NCBI GenBank assembly: GCA_905221605.1
Contig: CAJNDS010000258.1
Span: 902,092 to 966,091, forward strand
DNA length: 64,000 nucleotides
From: Symbiodinium natans
Lineage: Eukaryota > Sar > Dinophyceae > Suessiales > Symbiodiniaceae
Reading direction: 5' to 3'
The position numbers and the translations under genes were made by a program. Below the pieces are notes generated by a model. The model ran no database searches, was not told the origin of the DNA, and saw nothing but the letters and a program-made list of their open reading frames with translations. Shown here piece after piece: positions 47,421-59,300 of this stretch; the first letter of the stretch is position 1; each line of letters begins with the position of its first letter.

Positions 47421-47941
47421 GGGTCGAACTGATATTTCCGCATGCTTCTGGGATAGATGCACTTGCTGGGCTGCCAGGCATGAAATGGTGTTGGGCTTTT
47501 GTTAGAGGTACTACGCCACAGCTACAAAGCACGCACAACAGGTTGCAGTAATCAAAGCTGCACAAAATTTTGCTGCCAGGACGCACAACCGCTGAACCCA
47601 TCGTGAATCGGACGATAAAGCAGGCTTTGCCTTTCTCTGGTCGGGCTCACAAGAACCGTCCGCCGCAAACAAATTTCAGCATGAACGGAATGAAGCCCTG
47701 GTGCGCTGGAATTCTCTGGTTGGAGGCAGGCAGAAACCAAAGCGATGCACCGACAAACACGACGATAATGGAACACACCGCGAAGGACATGTGTGTGGAC
47801 CTTCTGAACCTTGTTCCCCCTGCCAGCGTGGCAATGCCTTGCTCTACAGGAGGCCTTAATATGTGAGGAGTGTTGCATAAGACATTTCTAGGCATTACAA
47901 CGGCTTTGGCCCGGGGTCGAAGCCACGGCCGGTTCTGCCAC

Positions 47942-48030
47942 GTTAAGTGCCCCACTGACGAGACTCCAGACCCTAAACTTCCCCAACCTAACCCTGAACC
48001 CTTACTCGTAGGCTTCTTACTCGTAGGCTT
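47942..48030 (+). repeat. short telomere-like CCCTAAAC/CCCTGAAC cluster with TTACTCGTAGGCTTC duplication
   Basis: ACCCTAAACTTCCCC and AACCCTGAACCC lie just before two direct copies of TTACTCGTAGGCTTC (about 48001 and 48016). Confidence 0.7.
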
Positions 48031-48074
48031 CTGAATGGTCAACCAACACCTGGAACTCCAGGAGGTAGCTTCTT

Positions 48075-48180
48075 CTGCATGGGACCACTGGTCCAACATG
48101 GCGGCGTGCTGGCCTTCCGTGACAGCAGCACCATCACACGAGGTGACGCAGGGCTTCGTCAAGTCTGGTCGTCCAGTGAC
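48075..48180 (+). CDS. gene B module exon
   Basis: The frame has GPLVQHGGVLAFRDSS then GDAGLRQVWSS. V-Q-H-G-G-x-x-x-F matches the gene A exon at 19307. Cys is replaced by Ser. Confidence 0.55.
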
Positions 48181-48749
48181 CTCAGGCAGGCTACTTCTCA
48201 TTGTCATTCTACTCCAGTCGGTCCGTGAGCGGTTAAAGCAGGAGGGCCCTGACCTTGATTTTTTGCTGCACCTGCGTCGCCACAGTTGTCTCTAGGAGAC
48301 CCTTCCTTCAAGCCTCATTTAGAAACGAAGTTGGTGAAGTTGGTCCCCACCTGATTGCACCGCAGCTCAAGAAGACTTCGAGGCGCAGTCGGTCGCCTCG
48401 TGGTGTCGCTCTGTGATGCTTTAAGTGCATCTTAAGTGCATCTGAAGTGCAGGAGGGGTCCGAAGTCTTTCCATGGGTGGCTGCGTGGCCGTTAAAGCTT
48501 CGACGACGCAGAGCAATGGTTCCATGCGCCTTGACGTGCACTGCCAGTCATATCATGAAGTCCAGAGCTTCGAGGTTTTGCCAGGTTTGCCCTCCAGCCC
48601 AGCCGTTCACCGACCTTTGTACAGGCAGTCGAAGATGGGGATCGCACGCGCAACAGTTGCTTAAGTATTGCTCAAGATTGCTCATGTTTCATGCTTTGAA
48701 AGAGCTCCTATGAGCGCAAAGTGGATTCACAGCATGGCGCAGAGACTCA

Positions 48750-48835
48750 AGCGGCAGAGGTTGTTTACCAATTGCTCCGCTGGTGGTGGCGATGAGGGCT
48801 CTCGTGGCCGTGGTGGGGGCATGCAGCCTGTCTCT
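48750..48835 (+). CDS. gene B module exon
   Basis: The frame reads RLFTNCSAGGGDEGSRGRG then GGMQP. L-F-T-N-C-S-A and G-G-G-M are present. Confidence 0.5.
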
Positions 48836-49474
48836 GTGAAGCCTCAGTTTTTGTGTATCGCCCACATCAACCCCCGCTTTAGAGGGCCAAGGCATCTTGC
48901 GCAGCCTTTGAAAATCTGAAGCAGCATGCTCCGCATCTACGTATTGTGAGTGATCCGCAAGGGTGTTTCTTGCCGATGGGTGCTCCTGCCCTTGTCTTCC
49001 ACATGCAAGGAAGTAGCAGTAGAACTTGATGTCGCATGATTTGTGTTGCGGCTCTGGCGGCTCGAAGATTTCACAAGTCAAGATGATCGCCAAGATGCAA
49101 GTCAGGTAGCAGAGGGCGGTGACTTCACATCGGTTCGTACCTTTTATCGCTCGATATGATCAAGCTCATACTCTCGGAGTCGATCGCCCTGTTGAGTGTC
49201 GCTCACCCGTCCTGTCGGATGCGTTCACGTTCTCGGGCACTGACGTTAGAAACCAAGAAGACTGTAGACCTCGCAAAAAAACCTCCCGGAAAATTTGCAT
49301 GGCCGAGTGTTCTCGCTTTCCAAAGGTATGTCGTCCATGATGTGATCAAGAGCGACGGGCTTATGAGCTTCGAGGACCGCCAGGGCTGGATCGTGTATCT
49401 GGTCAGTATCATCAATCTTCAGCTATTTGTTTCAGCTGGCTACGCGAAGACCCGGGGTTGCATGAATGGCTGTG

Positions 49475-49644
49475 TGTGAGAGAAAGAAAGAGAAAGAGAA
49501 AGAGAGAGAGAGAGAGAGAGAGGACTTCGCGCGCCCCTTGGGGCAGCCTTCCCTTCGGGGGGTGGTACGCGTGCAGGAGAGAGAGAGAGAGAGAGACGGA
49601 CGGGGGCGCGCATCCGCGCGGGGGGCCACACCCATGCCCCAACT

Positions 49645-49692
<48 letters not shown>

Positions 49693-49855
49693 CGTGTGCG
49701 CAGGGGAGCCCCCGGGGCCCCGCCTTCATGCCAAGCAGAAGAAGGAAGAAGAAGAAGAAGAAGAAGAAGAAGAAGAAGAAGAAGAAGAAGAAGAAGAAGA
49801 AGAACCAGAAGAAGAAGAAGAAGAAGAAGAGAGAGTGAGAGTGTGTGTGTGTGCG
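49475..49855 (+). repeat. polypurine GA and GAA microsatellites
   Basis: GAAAGAGAAA and (GA)n at 49485-49523, (GA)n at 49578-49596, GAAAGAAAGA then (GA)n at 49645-49688, and (GAA)n at 49740-49831. Charged Arg/Glu ORFs here are translations of the repeat. Polypurine runs of this length can form triplex DNA. Confidence 0.9.
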
Positions 49856-50293
49856 TGTGCCAATTTATCGTCCGACGAATAGTCTTGCCCAATTACAGCG
49901 CTACGTAAATCCTGTCACAGAGCAAATGTTGCTTTGTTATGTTTTGTTTGTTTCCAAGCGCCACGTCTGCGGATTCGAATTCTCCTTGCATGCCCCGGCC
50001 GAGAGCCATTCGCTTTAGAAGTGAGTCCACATCAACACATCCAGCTCACACATCGACTGTGAGGTGCCAGCGCAACTCGCGCACCCAAACGCTAGTGAGC
50101 GCTAGTGCGAGATTCGAGGCAGCGAGCTGCAAAGAGTCACTTCAAAGGGAGTCCTCTTTGTCAGGACTGCTCGTCAAATTATTTGGGAGGAGGCGCAAGC
50201 TTTGGTTCTGTTTCGATGTTCCGCACTGGCAAACTTTGGTTGATCACAAAGGTTCCCTTTAAAACACCCCCCTACTTGTGTTTTAATTCGCAG

Positions 50294-50435
50294 CTTTCGA
50301 AGGGACACCCGAGGTTTCCATCACCGGTGGCATCATGACATTCACCTCCAATGAGGCGACTGTCGGCGGCTGTGTCCATCTCGATGGTCCAAACGGCTGG
50401 AATCAGTCTGGAGGCGTCGCGGCCTTCCGGCGATG
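50294..50435 (+). CDS. gene B module exon
   Basis: After TTCGCAG the frame reads EGTPEVSITGGIMTF then TSNEATVGGCVHLDG then WNQSGGVAAFRR. It holds a full module plus the start of the next one, joined by Q-S-G-G inside one exon. Confidence 0.65.
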
Positions 50436-50605
50436 ATGCTGGGCTGTGAAGAACCAGTACGATTTAGATGAGCTTTAAGTTTAAAGAGCAGCACGCTTTT
50501 CTCTTCTACATGGAATCGAATGGTACGCAATGCGTGCAACGTGAAGAGACCCAGGCCGCACCCGGGCAATGCAAAGCCCAACGGATCCAACGGACCGGTA
50601 CCGGT

Positions 50606-50720
50606 CGATGAACCTCGCCATCACGAGGAGAGGCGGCGGGCTTTCCCTCGAGCGCGGGAACTTGTCACAGAGCGGCGGAAGCCTCTCCTTCGAAGACATG
50701 GAGGCGGATGAAGGCCGGAG
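50606..50720 (+). CDS. gene B module exon
   Basis: The frame has ITRRGGGLSLERGNLSQSGG then SLSFEDMEADEG. G-G-G-L-S-L, Q-S-G-G and S-L-S-F are all present. Confidence 0.65.
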
Positions 50721-50848
50721 CCAATTGTCAGATCTCCACAAGAATCAAGTTCATCCGATGCCCAATGGGACCAATCTCTACACAGGTCAAGTTCGGTGAC
50801 GTCTTCCCCTATCGTTTCATGATGTTTCATTCCCGATCCCATCCTCAG

Positions 50849-50920
50849 GTGGAGCCGTGAGAGCAGTCGAGGGCAACATCCGGTTTGATGCCCAGCCTGA
50901 GATTCTGTTTGTCACATTGC
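50849..50920 (+). CDS. gene B module exon
   Basis: Starts CCTCAG|GTGGAGCC. The frame reads GAVRAVEGNIRFDAQPEIL. It begins in the same phase as the other AG|GT-GG exons. Confidence 0.55.
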
Positions 50921-51009
50921 GGGTCATTCCGTATTTCGGTAAGCTGCAGGCCTGTAGACAAACAGTATGTGGGATGCACAAACCGAGCTTCCATAAAGTC
51001 ACCCTCAAG

Positions 51010-51130
51010 TGAGCTTGCAATGGGCCCACTTTCCTTGGCCAAGGAAGGGGGGCAGCATATCTTCCGACACTGCACGGCGACGAAGGTGGGAGGGTGTATT
51101 TCCTCGACGCTCGGCTTCAGATCACCAAGT
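51010..51130 (+). CDS. gene B module exon
   Basis: The frame has GPLSLAKEGGQHIFRHC then TATKVGGCISSTLGFRS. I-F-R-H-C-T-A and V-G-G-C-I match the module. Confidence 0.6.
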
Positions 51131-51369
51131 TGTGAACTCTAATTTGCGTAATCCTACATGCCATGGTTGCTTATATGCATGGGCGGAAGAGCAAAACTAT
51201 GCAAAGAACAACACAGTTTGCTTCCGAAGCCATGCCCGGAGTCATAAACTGAATTTTTTCAGGCTAGAAGTTGGAATCGTGCGACACAAAATGCCGAGGA
51301 ACCTCGAAACCCTCAATCCTTCGGTTCCCCTAATTCATCCTAACCTGGATCCTGAACCACAGCCACCCC

Positions 51370-51487
51370 CATTCCCCGAGCAAATCTTGGTGAGGAAGTA
51401 CGGCAGCTTCTTTCATTCAGCGACCGAACTCAGCTTTGTCAACTGCAGCGCTGGCAAGTCTCTCGGCCTGAACACCAGTCGAGACTA
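51370..51487 (+). CDS. gene B module exon
   Basis: The frame reads GSFFHSATELSFVNC then SAGKSLGLNTSRD. L-S-F-V-N-C-S-A is a strong match to V-R-F-V-N-C-H-A at 39455. Confidence 0.6.
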
Positions 51488-52112
51488 AAGTTCCCGTCTA
51501 CTTCAAGTGGTTTAACGTGCACCCATATGGCACTCCTGTCATGCATGGTTTCAAGTGAAGAGCACCTGGGCGTGAGGGTAACAAACCGCACTTCTGCTCG
51601 CCTGCATCTGCAACGCCTCCAACTCGCTGATCGTGTAGTGTTATTCTGAGTATTCTGTCCTCGGTGGCTCTTGCGCCCCTTGTGCCTTCTTGATATTTCT
51701 TGGCGACGAGGGGTAGATAACCCTCAAAGACGAGACTCCTCGCCCGTCCAGCGAGGAAAGGGGGCGCTGTATGGTTGGATGATGGAAGCTTCATCCAAGA
51801 GGGTTCCAATCTCAGAGGGCTTCTCAGAAAAAACACTTGGGATGTACGCGCCATTTGGAGAGCAAGGGAGTGCCTTTATCGTCGTGTTCGTGTTGCCCAC
51901 AGATCCTCACAGTGCCGGTTGTTCGGATGCTGAAGGATGATTGAACAAGTTGTAGAAACCTTAATGGAAATCAAATCCCGGGCATGTTTTCAGAATCTCT
52001 TCAGGCGTTGGGTTCGGAGATTGGCACACTTGAGGCTTGAGGCACCTTTCCTCTTGAAGATGTTAGCAGCTATCCCCTGAAGCCAAATACCGCCCAACGC
52101 TGTTTTCAGCAG

Positions 52113-52195
52113 GTGGCGCGCAGCTCACATTTGAGGGTTGCAAGTCGGGCTTGCATGGCGGCGGTGTGCTGCCCAGCCGCATTGGATGGCAGGCG
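52113..52195 (+). CDS. gene B module exon
   Basis: Starts TTCAGCAG|GTGGC. The frame reads GAQLTFEGCKSGLHGGGVL then PSRIGWQ. Complete module with a clean acceptor. Confidence 0.7.
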
Positions 52196-52459
52196 TGTAT
52201 GAATGACGGGCTGACAATTCGGACTCATGACTCGTTCTTGGAATCCCGCCGAATCACTGAAAGCGCCCTGATGCTGGACAGATTCTCCAGACTGCATGGA
52301 CAAGCAGTTAGAGTAGAGGTCAAAGCGCATGCCAAACACGTGACAGACTTGACAGACTTAGCCCACTTAGCGCTGCCTCATGTATAACACTTTAAGGCCT
52401 GTGAACTCAAATGCTTGGAAACGTTTGGGAGCGACGGGGGAGCGCACGCTCGCTCGCGC

Positions 52460-52612
52460 GCCCGCTGCTGCGCATGATGCGCCTTCCGACTCCGGGATCG
52501 AAACTGCTGATGATCCGCATGATGCGCGCCCCTGGCCCCAGCTGGGGCCGCTGATGCTCATGCTGCGCCTTCCCGCCTTGGGACCCGAGCCGCTGATGCT
52601 CATGGGCGCGAG
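52460..52612 (+). repeat. second locus of the TGATGCTCATGATGCGC satellite
   Basis: Four diverged copies at about 52466, 52501, 52549 and 52592 with GC-rich linkers. Same family as 22.97-23.09 kb. Confidence 0.8.
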
Positions 52613-52799
52613 AGTCGGCTTTGCACGACATGGATAACATGACCCTCGCGGCTCATGCTTTTTTGTCCCCCGTCGCCGAGAACCCGCCGTGTCCCCGAGG
52701 GCGCACGCGCTTGGGCGGGCCCCCGCGAGCCCATGTGGAGAAACGGAGGGGTCGTGAAAGCAGTTCGGCGGCACTTGCATCTTTCTGTTGTGGAAAAAA

Positions 52800-52976
52800 A
52801 CTATTCGGGGGGGGCTTTGAGGTGGCAGGGCTGCCAAGTGAGGGGGTCCAAGGGCCATGAGGTCCGTGTGCCAAGTGCGGTGCTTTCCAGGGCGAAAGCC
52901 CAGGTACCAAGCGCGGAGTTTTTTTGCTGGCGGGGTGGCGGGGGACAGGGTGGCGTGGGGGGGGGGGGGGGGGCCA
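52800..52976 (+). repeat. GC-rich repeats ending in a poly-G run
   Basis: CCAAGTGMGG/CCAAGCGCGG units at 52838-52917, then GGGGTGGCGGGGGACAGGGTGG and about 17 consecutive G at 52957-52973. Confidence 0.75.
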
Positions 52977-53154
52977 GACTAAACATTCAAAGACCTTCAG
53001 CGAAAACCATCCTGTCGTACCAGACTACCTACCATGCAACGGGTTTCCCCGGCGCTCGACCCCAACAGCGGGGTCGGCGGATTGTAGAGTTTGCTCATGG
53101 TCAAACCTGTTGATGATCGTAAATGTCATAGCAACTCATCGCTGGACTTCAGGT

Positions 53155-53241
53155 TTGTTGGCCGCCGCTTGCTTTTGCAGAACGTGAGCTTTCTGAACGA
53201 CTTTGCGTACGGTGCCTTTGCTGAAGTGTCTAAATTCCCAT
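53155..53241 (+). CDS. possible gene B module exon
   Basis: After ACTTCAG the frame has LLLQNVSFLNDFAYGAFAEV. The N-V-S-F-L-N strand is module-like but Cys and GG are missing. Confidence 0.35.
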
Positions 53242-54869
53242 GACTGGCATCCATGCATACTTAAGCCGTTCGAAAACATCTGCGCCCTGTTTGTTGCACT
53301 TCTTGGTCGCGGATTCTCACAATCTGAAATCTTTCGTCGACACCATCTTGGTCAACCTTGGGCATGATAACGGTCGGTTCTCGAGTGAGAAACGGTCATG
53401 TCCTCAGGCCCTGGTTCGAACAGAGAGCCATCGTGAGTTTTCATCGAGAACGGGTCCCCCCGTTGATGTGCAGCGTGCCCTGCTTAGCAGCACGCTGAGC
53501 TGCCACCTCTTCCTCGTTCTTGCCCTTCTGCATCGGATGTTCGAGAAGGTTGGCGATCATCACGAATTCTGTTCTTTGCTTAATCACAACCTTGAGGACT
53601 CGAAAAAGAAGACTGGTGACAAACCAGAGAGGATCCGCAATAGAACCAGCCAGGTTCTTGAGTGGCACTATCCGTCGTCGTGGAGTGCTGTGCAGGTGCA
53701 CATGCTGAAAGGGTGCGGGATGGATATTGCCACACGATGATCAGGAAAAGAGGTGATGAGGAGGAGCTTATAGAATTCAACTGATCTTATGATGCTCTCA
53801 AGGATTGTGAAAAGACGAGCTGAATGAATGTAATTACGACCAATACCGGGGAACTCGACCTGAATGGGTTAAATAAAAACACAATCCTTTCTAGGGTTCT
53901 GATCCAAACGACGACAGCTTTGGATCCGTATTTACACATTTTGCGGGCCTTATCTTTTCCCCACGACCAGCATTCCCAGAGTCAATGCACGCTTCCACTC
54001 TCCTCTCTTGCGTGGAAGTCCTTTCGCAAGTCAGAAAGAAGCGTAAGGTTCCGGCATGGCCGCCTTTGCTCGCCAGGACGCGGCGCTTTGCCAGAACCTG
54101 GCAAGACTTGTGGTTCAGGTGAAGTTCAGGCCTTAGGATCGAAGGGGGGCTTTGCAGACTTTCGAGGTTTGCCAAAGCTTGCCAAAGCTGTGGAAAGATT
54201 ACGTAGCAAACCCCAACTATGCAGTTATGAAAGCACCCAGGACTGTTGCGTGTGTGCTGTCTATAGTGTACTTGACCGCAAGCTGTAGCAAATTCAAGAC
54301 CTCAACATCACTATAACGGAGCCCAGCTCCCCTTTCCCGCGCTCTGGCAACCGACGTTGCACAGCTGTTCGACAGATCTCTCAGGGCGGAGCCATAAAGC
54401 CTGATACGCCTCTAAGCTGCAGAAACAGACCTAAAGCCTACGGATGCCTACGGCGCCCAAAGGTCATCCGACATCTGCGGATCCGTGGGTCTGGGAGGGT
54501 CATGATCGCTGGTCCCGACGCTCAGCTGGAAGCTGGAGCCTTGAACCACTGGAACCCTAGAATATCCTAGAATGGCCCGAGAAACCGAACAGAATCCGAA
54601 CCTCACAGTACGTATTAGAAGGTGGCCAACTGGCACGCTCAAGACTTCCACATATCGTGAATGGAGTTAATGGAGTTATGGGTAAAGCCTGAGATTTCTC
54701 CTGAAGATCGTGAAGCACCGGGACATGGCGTGCACGAGAAGTGAAGATCGTAGCAGCAATTAACTGGGTCCTCTGTGCGCTATTGCCGCTGACCCTGGCC
54801 TAAGAAGCTGGACATGTCTTTGAATCCTTAGTTTGCCTCCGAAAAGTGTCGCAAAGGGAGCATCCAGTA

Positions 54870-54965
54870 AATTAGCGGGAACAAGCATGAATGTGCAGGC
54901 CAGCCTGATCAACATTTCTTTTGCGGACTGCTCGGCATCGCGGCAGTGCGTCTTTCTCGGCCTGC
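54870..54965 (+). CDS. gene B last module exon
   Basis: The frame reads LINISFADCSASRQCVFLG then LPAKDMQ. I-S-F-A-D-C-S-A is the module core. It is the last one before the Cys-rich exons. Confidence 0.55.
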
Positions 54966-55528
54966 CTGCCAAGGACATGCAAGGGAGGGGAGTGACTCTT
55001 GGGAGGGGACGCCTCTCGGAGGGGGCAAGTTTGCACATTCCTCTGGGCACAGCAACCTGCCTGTTCTGCTTGAAGGAGAAGACCCCGAAAGTTTAAGCTA
55101 CAGCAGCTACTGCTGCAGAGTTGTCCAAGTCCCCCGAGCAGGCAGATCGCCTGATGTGTCACGTGGGCAGCGGACGGGCATGGAAGGAGTCCGAAGCTGG
55201 GCCCGAAGCCAAGAGTTGAGAGCAGTTTCCCAGGCCCTCGTGGCACATGGTAGGTTCGCATGGGTCTACAGGCACTTGTGGAGCCCCCAGGTAGATCCTG
55301 CTATGTTCGTCAATTTAAATTTTCCGGCAAGTAGTGTAGCTTCCCAATGTCCGGATGTCAATACGATTGCCATTCGTGCATATGTCAGTATATGTATGTG
55401 TGTGTGTGTGTGCTCTATATGCATGTACACATGTGCATGTGTTAGACGTCAGATTACTCAGGCTTGTTTTTCTTAAGAGCCCCTCTCGCAAAGAGGATGC
55501 CACATTTCTCTCCTAGGGTCGGTCCTAG

Positions 55529-55680
55529 TGGCGTTGACGCGCCCGAGGTGTGTTGAGTGTGATCCTGGCATGCTGCAGCTTGAGTCCGGCGACGCATCGT
55601 GCGTGCAATGTCCGCCCATTGCCAAGCAGTGCTTGCCCGACTACCTGAAGATGTTTCCAGGCAATCCGCCGATGGGCAAT
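55529..55680 (+). CDS. gene B Cys-rich exon (CxxC-LQL-CxxC)
   Basis: Frame RCVECDPGMLQLESGDASC then VQCPPIAKQCLPDYL, ending ATGGGCAAT|GTGGGT. C-x2-C-x-P, LQL-x-S and S-C-x2-C match the gene A exon at 29.07 kb. Confidence 0.7.
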
Positions 55681-55987
55681 GTGGGTATACTGCGAAAGGT
55701 ATCCATCCCTGAGACACGTTACACACGAACCCCCCATGACTCCCTGATCCTGGTTTGCTTCCTGTTTGACATACACACCGAACGTCATGCTTACAGACCG
55801 GAAATAGTTCCTGTAACGTGGTTCTTCTATATCAATTCTCCTCGCGCAGGATGGATGTGCAGTAGCCTGGATTCAGCATTCTGTGTCCTTGAATTTGGTG
55901 TTCAAGCTAAGGGCTTTTCCTGTAGGGGTTGAATCGGAGGGCGTGCAATGCTCTTGGGCTCTCTAGGTTTTGCGGGCCACCTGGCAG

Positions 55988-56067
55988 GCTACATGGTTTC
56001 GGCGAACAATCCTGCGCGAGTCTTTCACTGCCCCAACGATCTTGCATGTCCTGGAGGCTGGCATGAA
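55988..56067 (+). CDS. gene B HCPN..ACPGG exon
   Basis: Starts CTGGCAG|GCTACATG. The frame reads GYMVSANNPARVFHCPN then DLACPGGWHE. It aligns over 24 residues with the gene A exon at 29.51 kb, same phase. Confidence 0.75.
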
Positions 56068-56249
56068 AGTGTGTCGGGTTTGGAATTGTGAGAGAGGGCG
56101 CGACTTTCAGAGGATTGATCGAATGTGTACAAATCGCGTAGAATGGTTCAGAGCAGAGGTCTGTGCTGGTGCACAGTGGAGGGCCTGGACCTTGCGAACC
56201 GGCGAGTGAAACTCACGGATGTGAGGCGACCTCCCGCAAAAATCGGTAC

Positions 56250-56320
56250 CGATGTGTGCAGAGGGCTACGGTGGCCTTGGCTGCACTGAGTGTGCCGCTT
56301 GGATGCGAGATGATGCGAGA
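56250..56320 (+). CDS. gene B MCA.GY.G.GC.EC exon
   Basis: The frame reads MCAEGYGGLGCTECAAWM, counterpart of the gene A exon at 30.37 kb. Borders estimated. Confidence 0.65.
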
Positions 56321-56329
56321 GTTCAGCAC

Positions 56330-59300
56330 TTTCAGTGCACAGCGCATCACCTGATTGTGTCTCGAAGTGCAGTACGTGCAGGCACGAGGGGTCCAGCTGC
56401 CAGCCATGACCTTCCAGAATCCCAAGCCTTGCACCCGAGGACAGGCCTGCCTTTGGGACGGCCGACGAGGATGTCATGATCTGCTCCCCGTGCCATTCAG
56501 AATCTTGGTTTTAAATCTTCTAAGTCTGCAGCCAACCTTGTGCATTGCCTGGCTGCCCGCCGATGGCGCTATGGCCCTATGGGCATATGGGGACTTAGAA
56601 AATGTGAGCTGTGTAGGAGCTTTAGACCACTCCCACTGCAACAGTGCGCCGCACCCCACTTGCAGCTTTCTTGGAGCCCAATTGTGCGATGAAGCCCTCC
56701 CAGGAGCTCTGGCGCAATGCCTTGCGCGTCAGCCAGCTTGTGTTGCAGGCCTGGACAAGTCGACCTCCCAAAGGTCCTCTCTCAGGGTCTTACAGCATCG
56801 AAGCACAAGGTTTCTTTCTAAATGCTCTCTGAGCTGGCGATGAGCTAGGGAGCTCATTTGTTGGAAGATGTTGCATAGAGGCATGCACGATGCACGCGTG
56901 CGGTACGCTTTCGCTTTCTCAACGTGCAATGTGTAGGCTGTCCAGCAGCATCGTGGCAGGACCTGATGGTTTTTGGACTCTCTGCTGCCAGCATGATGGG
57001 GGCGGACGCCAGCCAGCGGCACAGCCTCGTGTCGGACAAAAAATATGCAAAACACGGCTGACAGCTTCAAGTGAGCTCACCAAGTCATGCAACAGACGTC
57101 ATAAGCATCAAGCCCCGTGTGGCTTTCTTGAGGCAGCATTGTCCTTAACCAGCTCCTCGCATTCCAAGTCGCCACAGACAATGTGCTGGCGTCTTCGATG
57201 CGGACGCGTACCTACCAGCAACTTCGCGGCCCCCTGCCCTTGAGGCCTTAAACACAGGTGCTTTTTTTTGCTTCGGTATGAAATACGTATTTTCAAGCTG
57301 GTCATGACGCTTTAGCAACTCATGACCGGAAACATGTAGAAAGCGGCATCCCCCCAACTTTGCCGAGAATTCTGCGTCGGAAGTTCGTAGGTTGCGTGTA
57401 AGAGTTTGAGGCTTCATACCTTCAGTTGCAGACGGATTGGAGCTGGGCTTCGGGCTGAGCGCAGGCCAAGGCCGGAATCGAACACTGCGTCCTTGCTCCC
57501 ATGCACCCGATATTCAGAATCTATGTTGCGAAGGTTGCTGAGATAGTGGGCAATCGCTCTGTTGGCAAGAACAAGGCAGTGCCGTAGCGCCGCAAAGCAA
57601 TCATGTGCCAAACTCCCGCATCACCAAACACACAGCGAGCCTGGCATGTGGGCATGGGGATTTGGTTTGATGAAGGTACCCACGTCCAAGTCGCGAGACG
57701 AATCTGAGCCTGCCTCCTATATTTCTACCAATATAGACATGGGCTTCCCAGGACTTTCTCGGGAGTGTTTGCTGCAGTTCTTCGGGCTGCCGATGACAGC
57801 ACCTTGGCAAAAGATGACCACCCGCGCCCTCTTTGGGTCAGGAGGCTGCCACGCATTCTTCTTCCATAGACCGCTTCTAGCCCGAGATCCGGCTCGTTGG
57901 ACTCAGGTCTTCTGCGCGCATGTGGCGGATTGCATCGTGCCAGTTCTCGCAGTGATTGTCTTGGCAGCCAGGGCCTTGGGAGAGCCGTGGTCCGACAGAT
58001 TGAAACCATTTCAAACATGTTGAAACCGGCAGCGTGCAGAGTGTGCCCGACAGTGTATCAACGTGTCCTGAATGAGCACTGTTGTGGTGAAACGTTGTAG
58101 CATGCTTAATCAATTGTGCGGCGCTGCCGCAAGGTCGTGAGGGTTCGCACAACTGAGTCTGCAGAACCCCATGTACACCAGCTGCCGTTTTTTTTACATC
58201 ATTTTACATCTAGAGTCATGAAGAGCTGGGGCACGCAGAGCGAGGATGAGTGGCCCCCAACAGACACGATCGCTGGGTATGAGGGGGGCTGGAGGGATGC
58301 TATGGCCTCGCCAATGTCGGATGGGGATCTGCTCACTGGGAGATGATGTTGTTCTGGACTCTTTTAACTAACTAAGCCTTTGTCGCATCTCAGCATCTCC
58401 AGCACTCCGAAAACGAAGACCCTCGCTCCAACTTGCCCGAAGCCTGAAAGCTTTTGGCGCCACAAAGGCCTGCAAAGACTCCGGCCTGGCCCTTGCGGTG
58501 GGCTGCAACTGCTTCCTTCCCAGCTCTCTGGCGAGTTAGGGAGAGTTCGTTAGGGTCTACACAGTGGATGGAAATTTGATGGGGCAGAAGAGCGTAGTTT
58601 TTGTTTGGGGGAGGCTCACGCTCAGACCTGTTGGCGGGCCTGAGCGTAAAAGTCTTACAGGAGGCATACAGGAGGCACACACGAGGCTACTGCTCGGTGG
58701 ATTGGCTCTGGGCATTCAGAGCAATAAGCGTTTTGAGCATGCCAGCAGCCTCTTTGACACTGACAGCGCTCCTTCCTGACTGCTCTCAGGAGCATGAGAA
58801 CCTTGAAATAGGAATCAAGATCGACACTTAGGCTCTGCAAGTCCCTCGGGTAGCAAAGAAGCCAGATCCTAAAGCCCCAGCTAGCAGACAGCCATAATCG
58901 AAGGAGTCTGGGGTGCCGTGGGGAAGTATTTCGTCTGCTTCCGCGTGGAGCCAGAAAGCTGCTCAGCGGCAGGGAGTCCGGACTGAAGACTCCTTGGGTC
59001 ATGTAGTGATTTGCTTGAAAGATCTTGAAAGCAAGGTGCGACACATGGTTTCCGAGGAGTTGATACCATCCACTTGACAGGCTTAGCAGGAAGGGACGGG
59101 CCGCTGTCACAGGGACTGTACTGCGGCAGGCTGTGATCCTCAAGATAGTTGTTGTTCGCGTGTTCGCGCTTCAGATATCGCACGTGTCGGTGGGTGCAGT
59201 CTTCGAGATGTATGATGCAAGTGGTTCAAGTTGTTGTATCTTGCGACGGATCCCTAGTTTGGGCAGAAGGGCATTGGCCTTTGTGCGTGGCTCAGGCTCG

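Noticed and set aside
49376-49450. WIVYLVSIINLQLFVSAG as another membrane exon
   Set aside because: It shares WIVYL with the 61.71 kb exon by chance; it sits between module exons and lacks the phase and the P-Y segment.
49440-49892. Leu/Ser-rich (minus) and Glu/Arg-rich (plus) ORFs
   Set aside because: Products of GA and GAA microsatellites.
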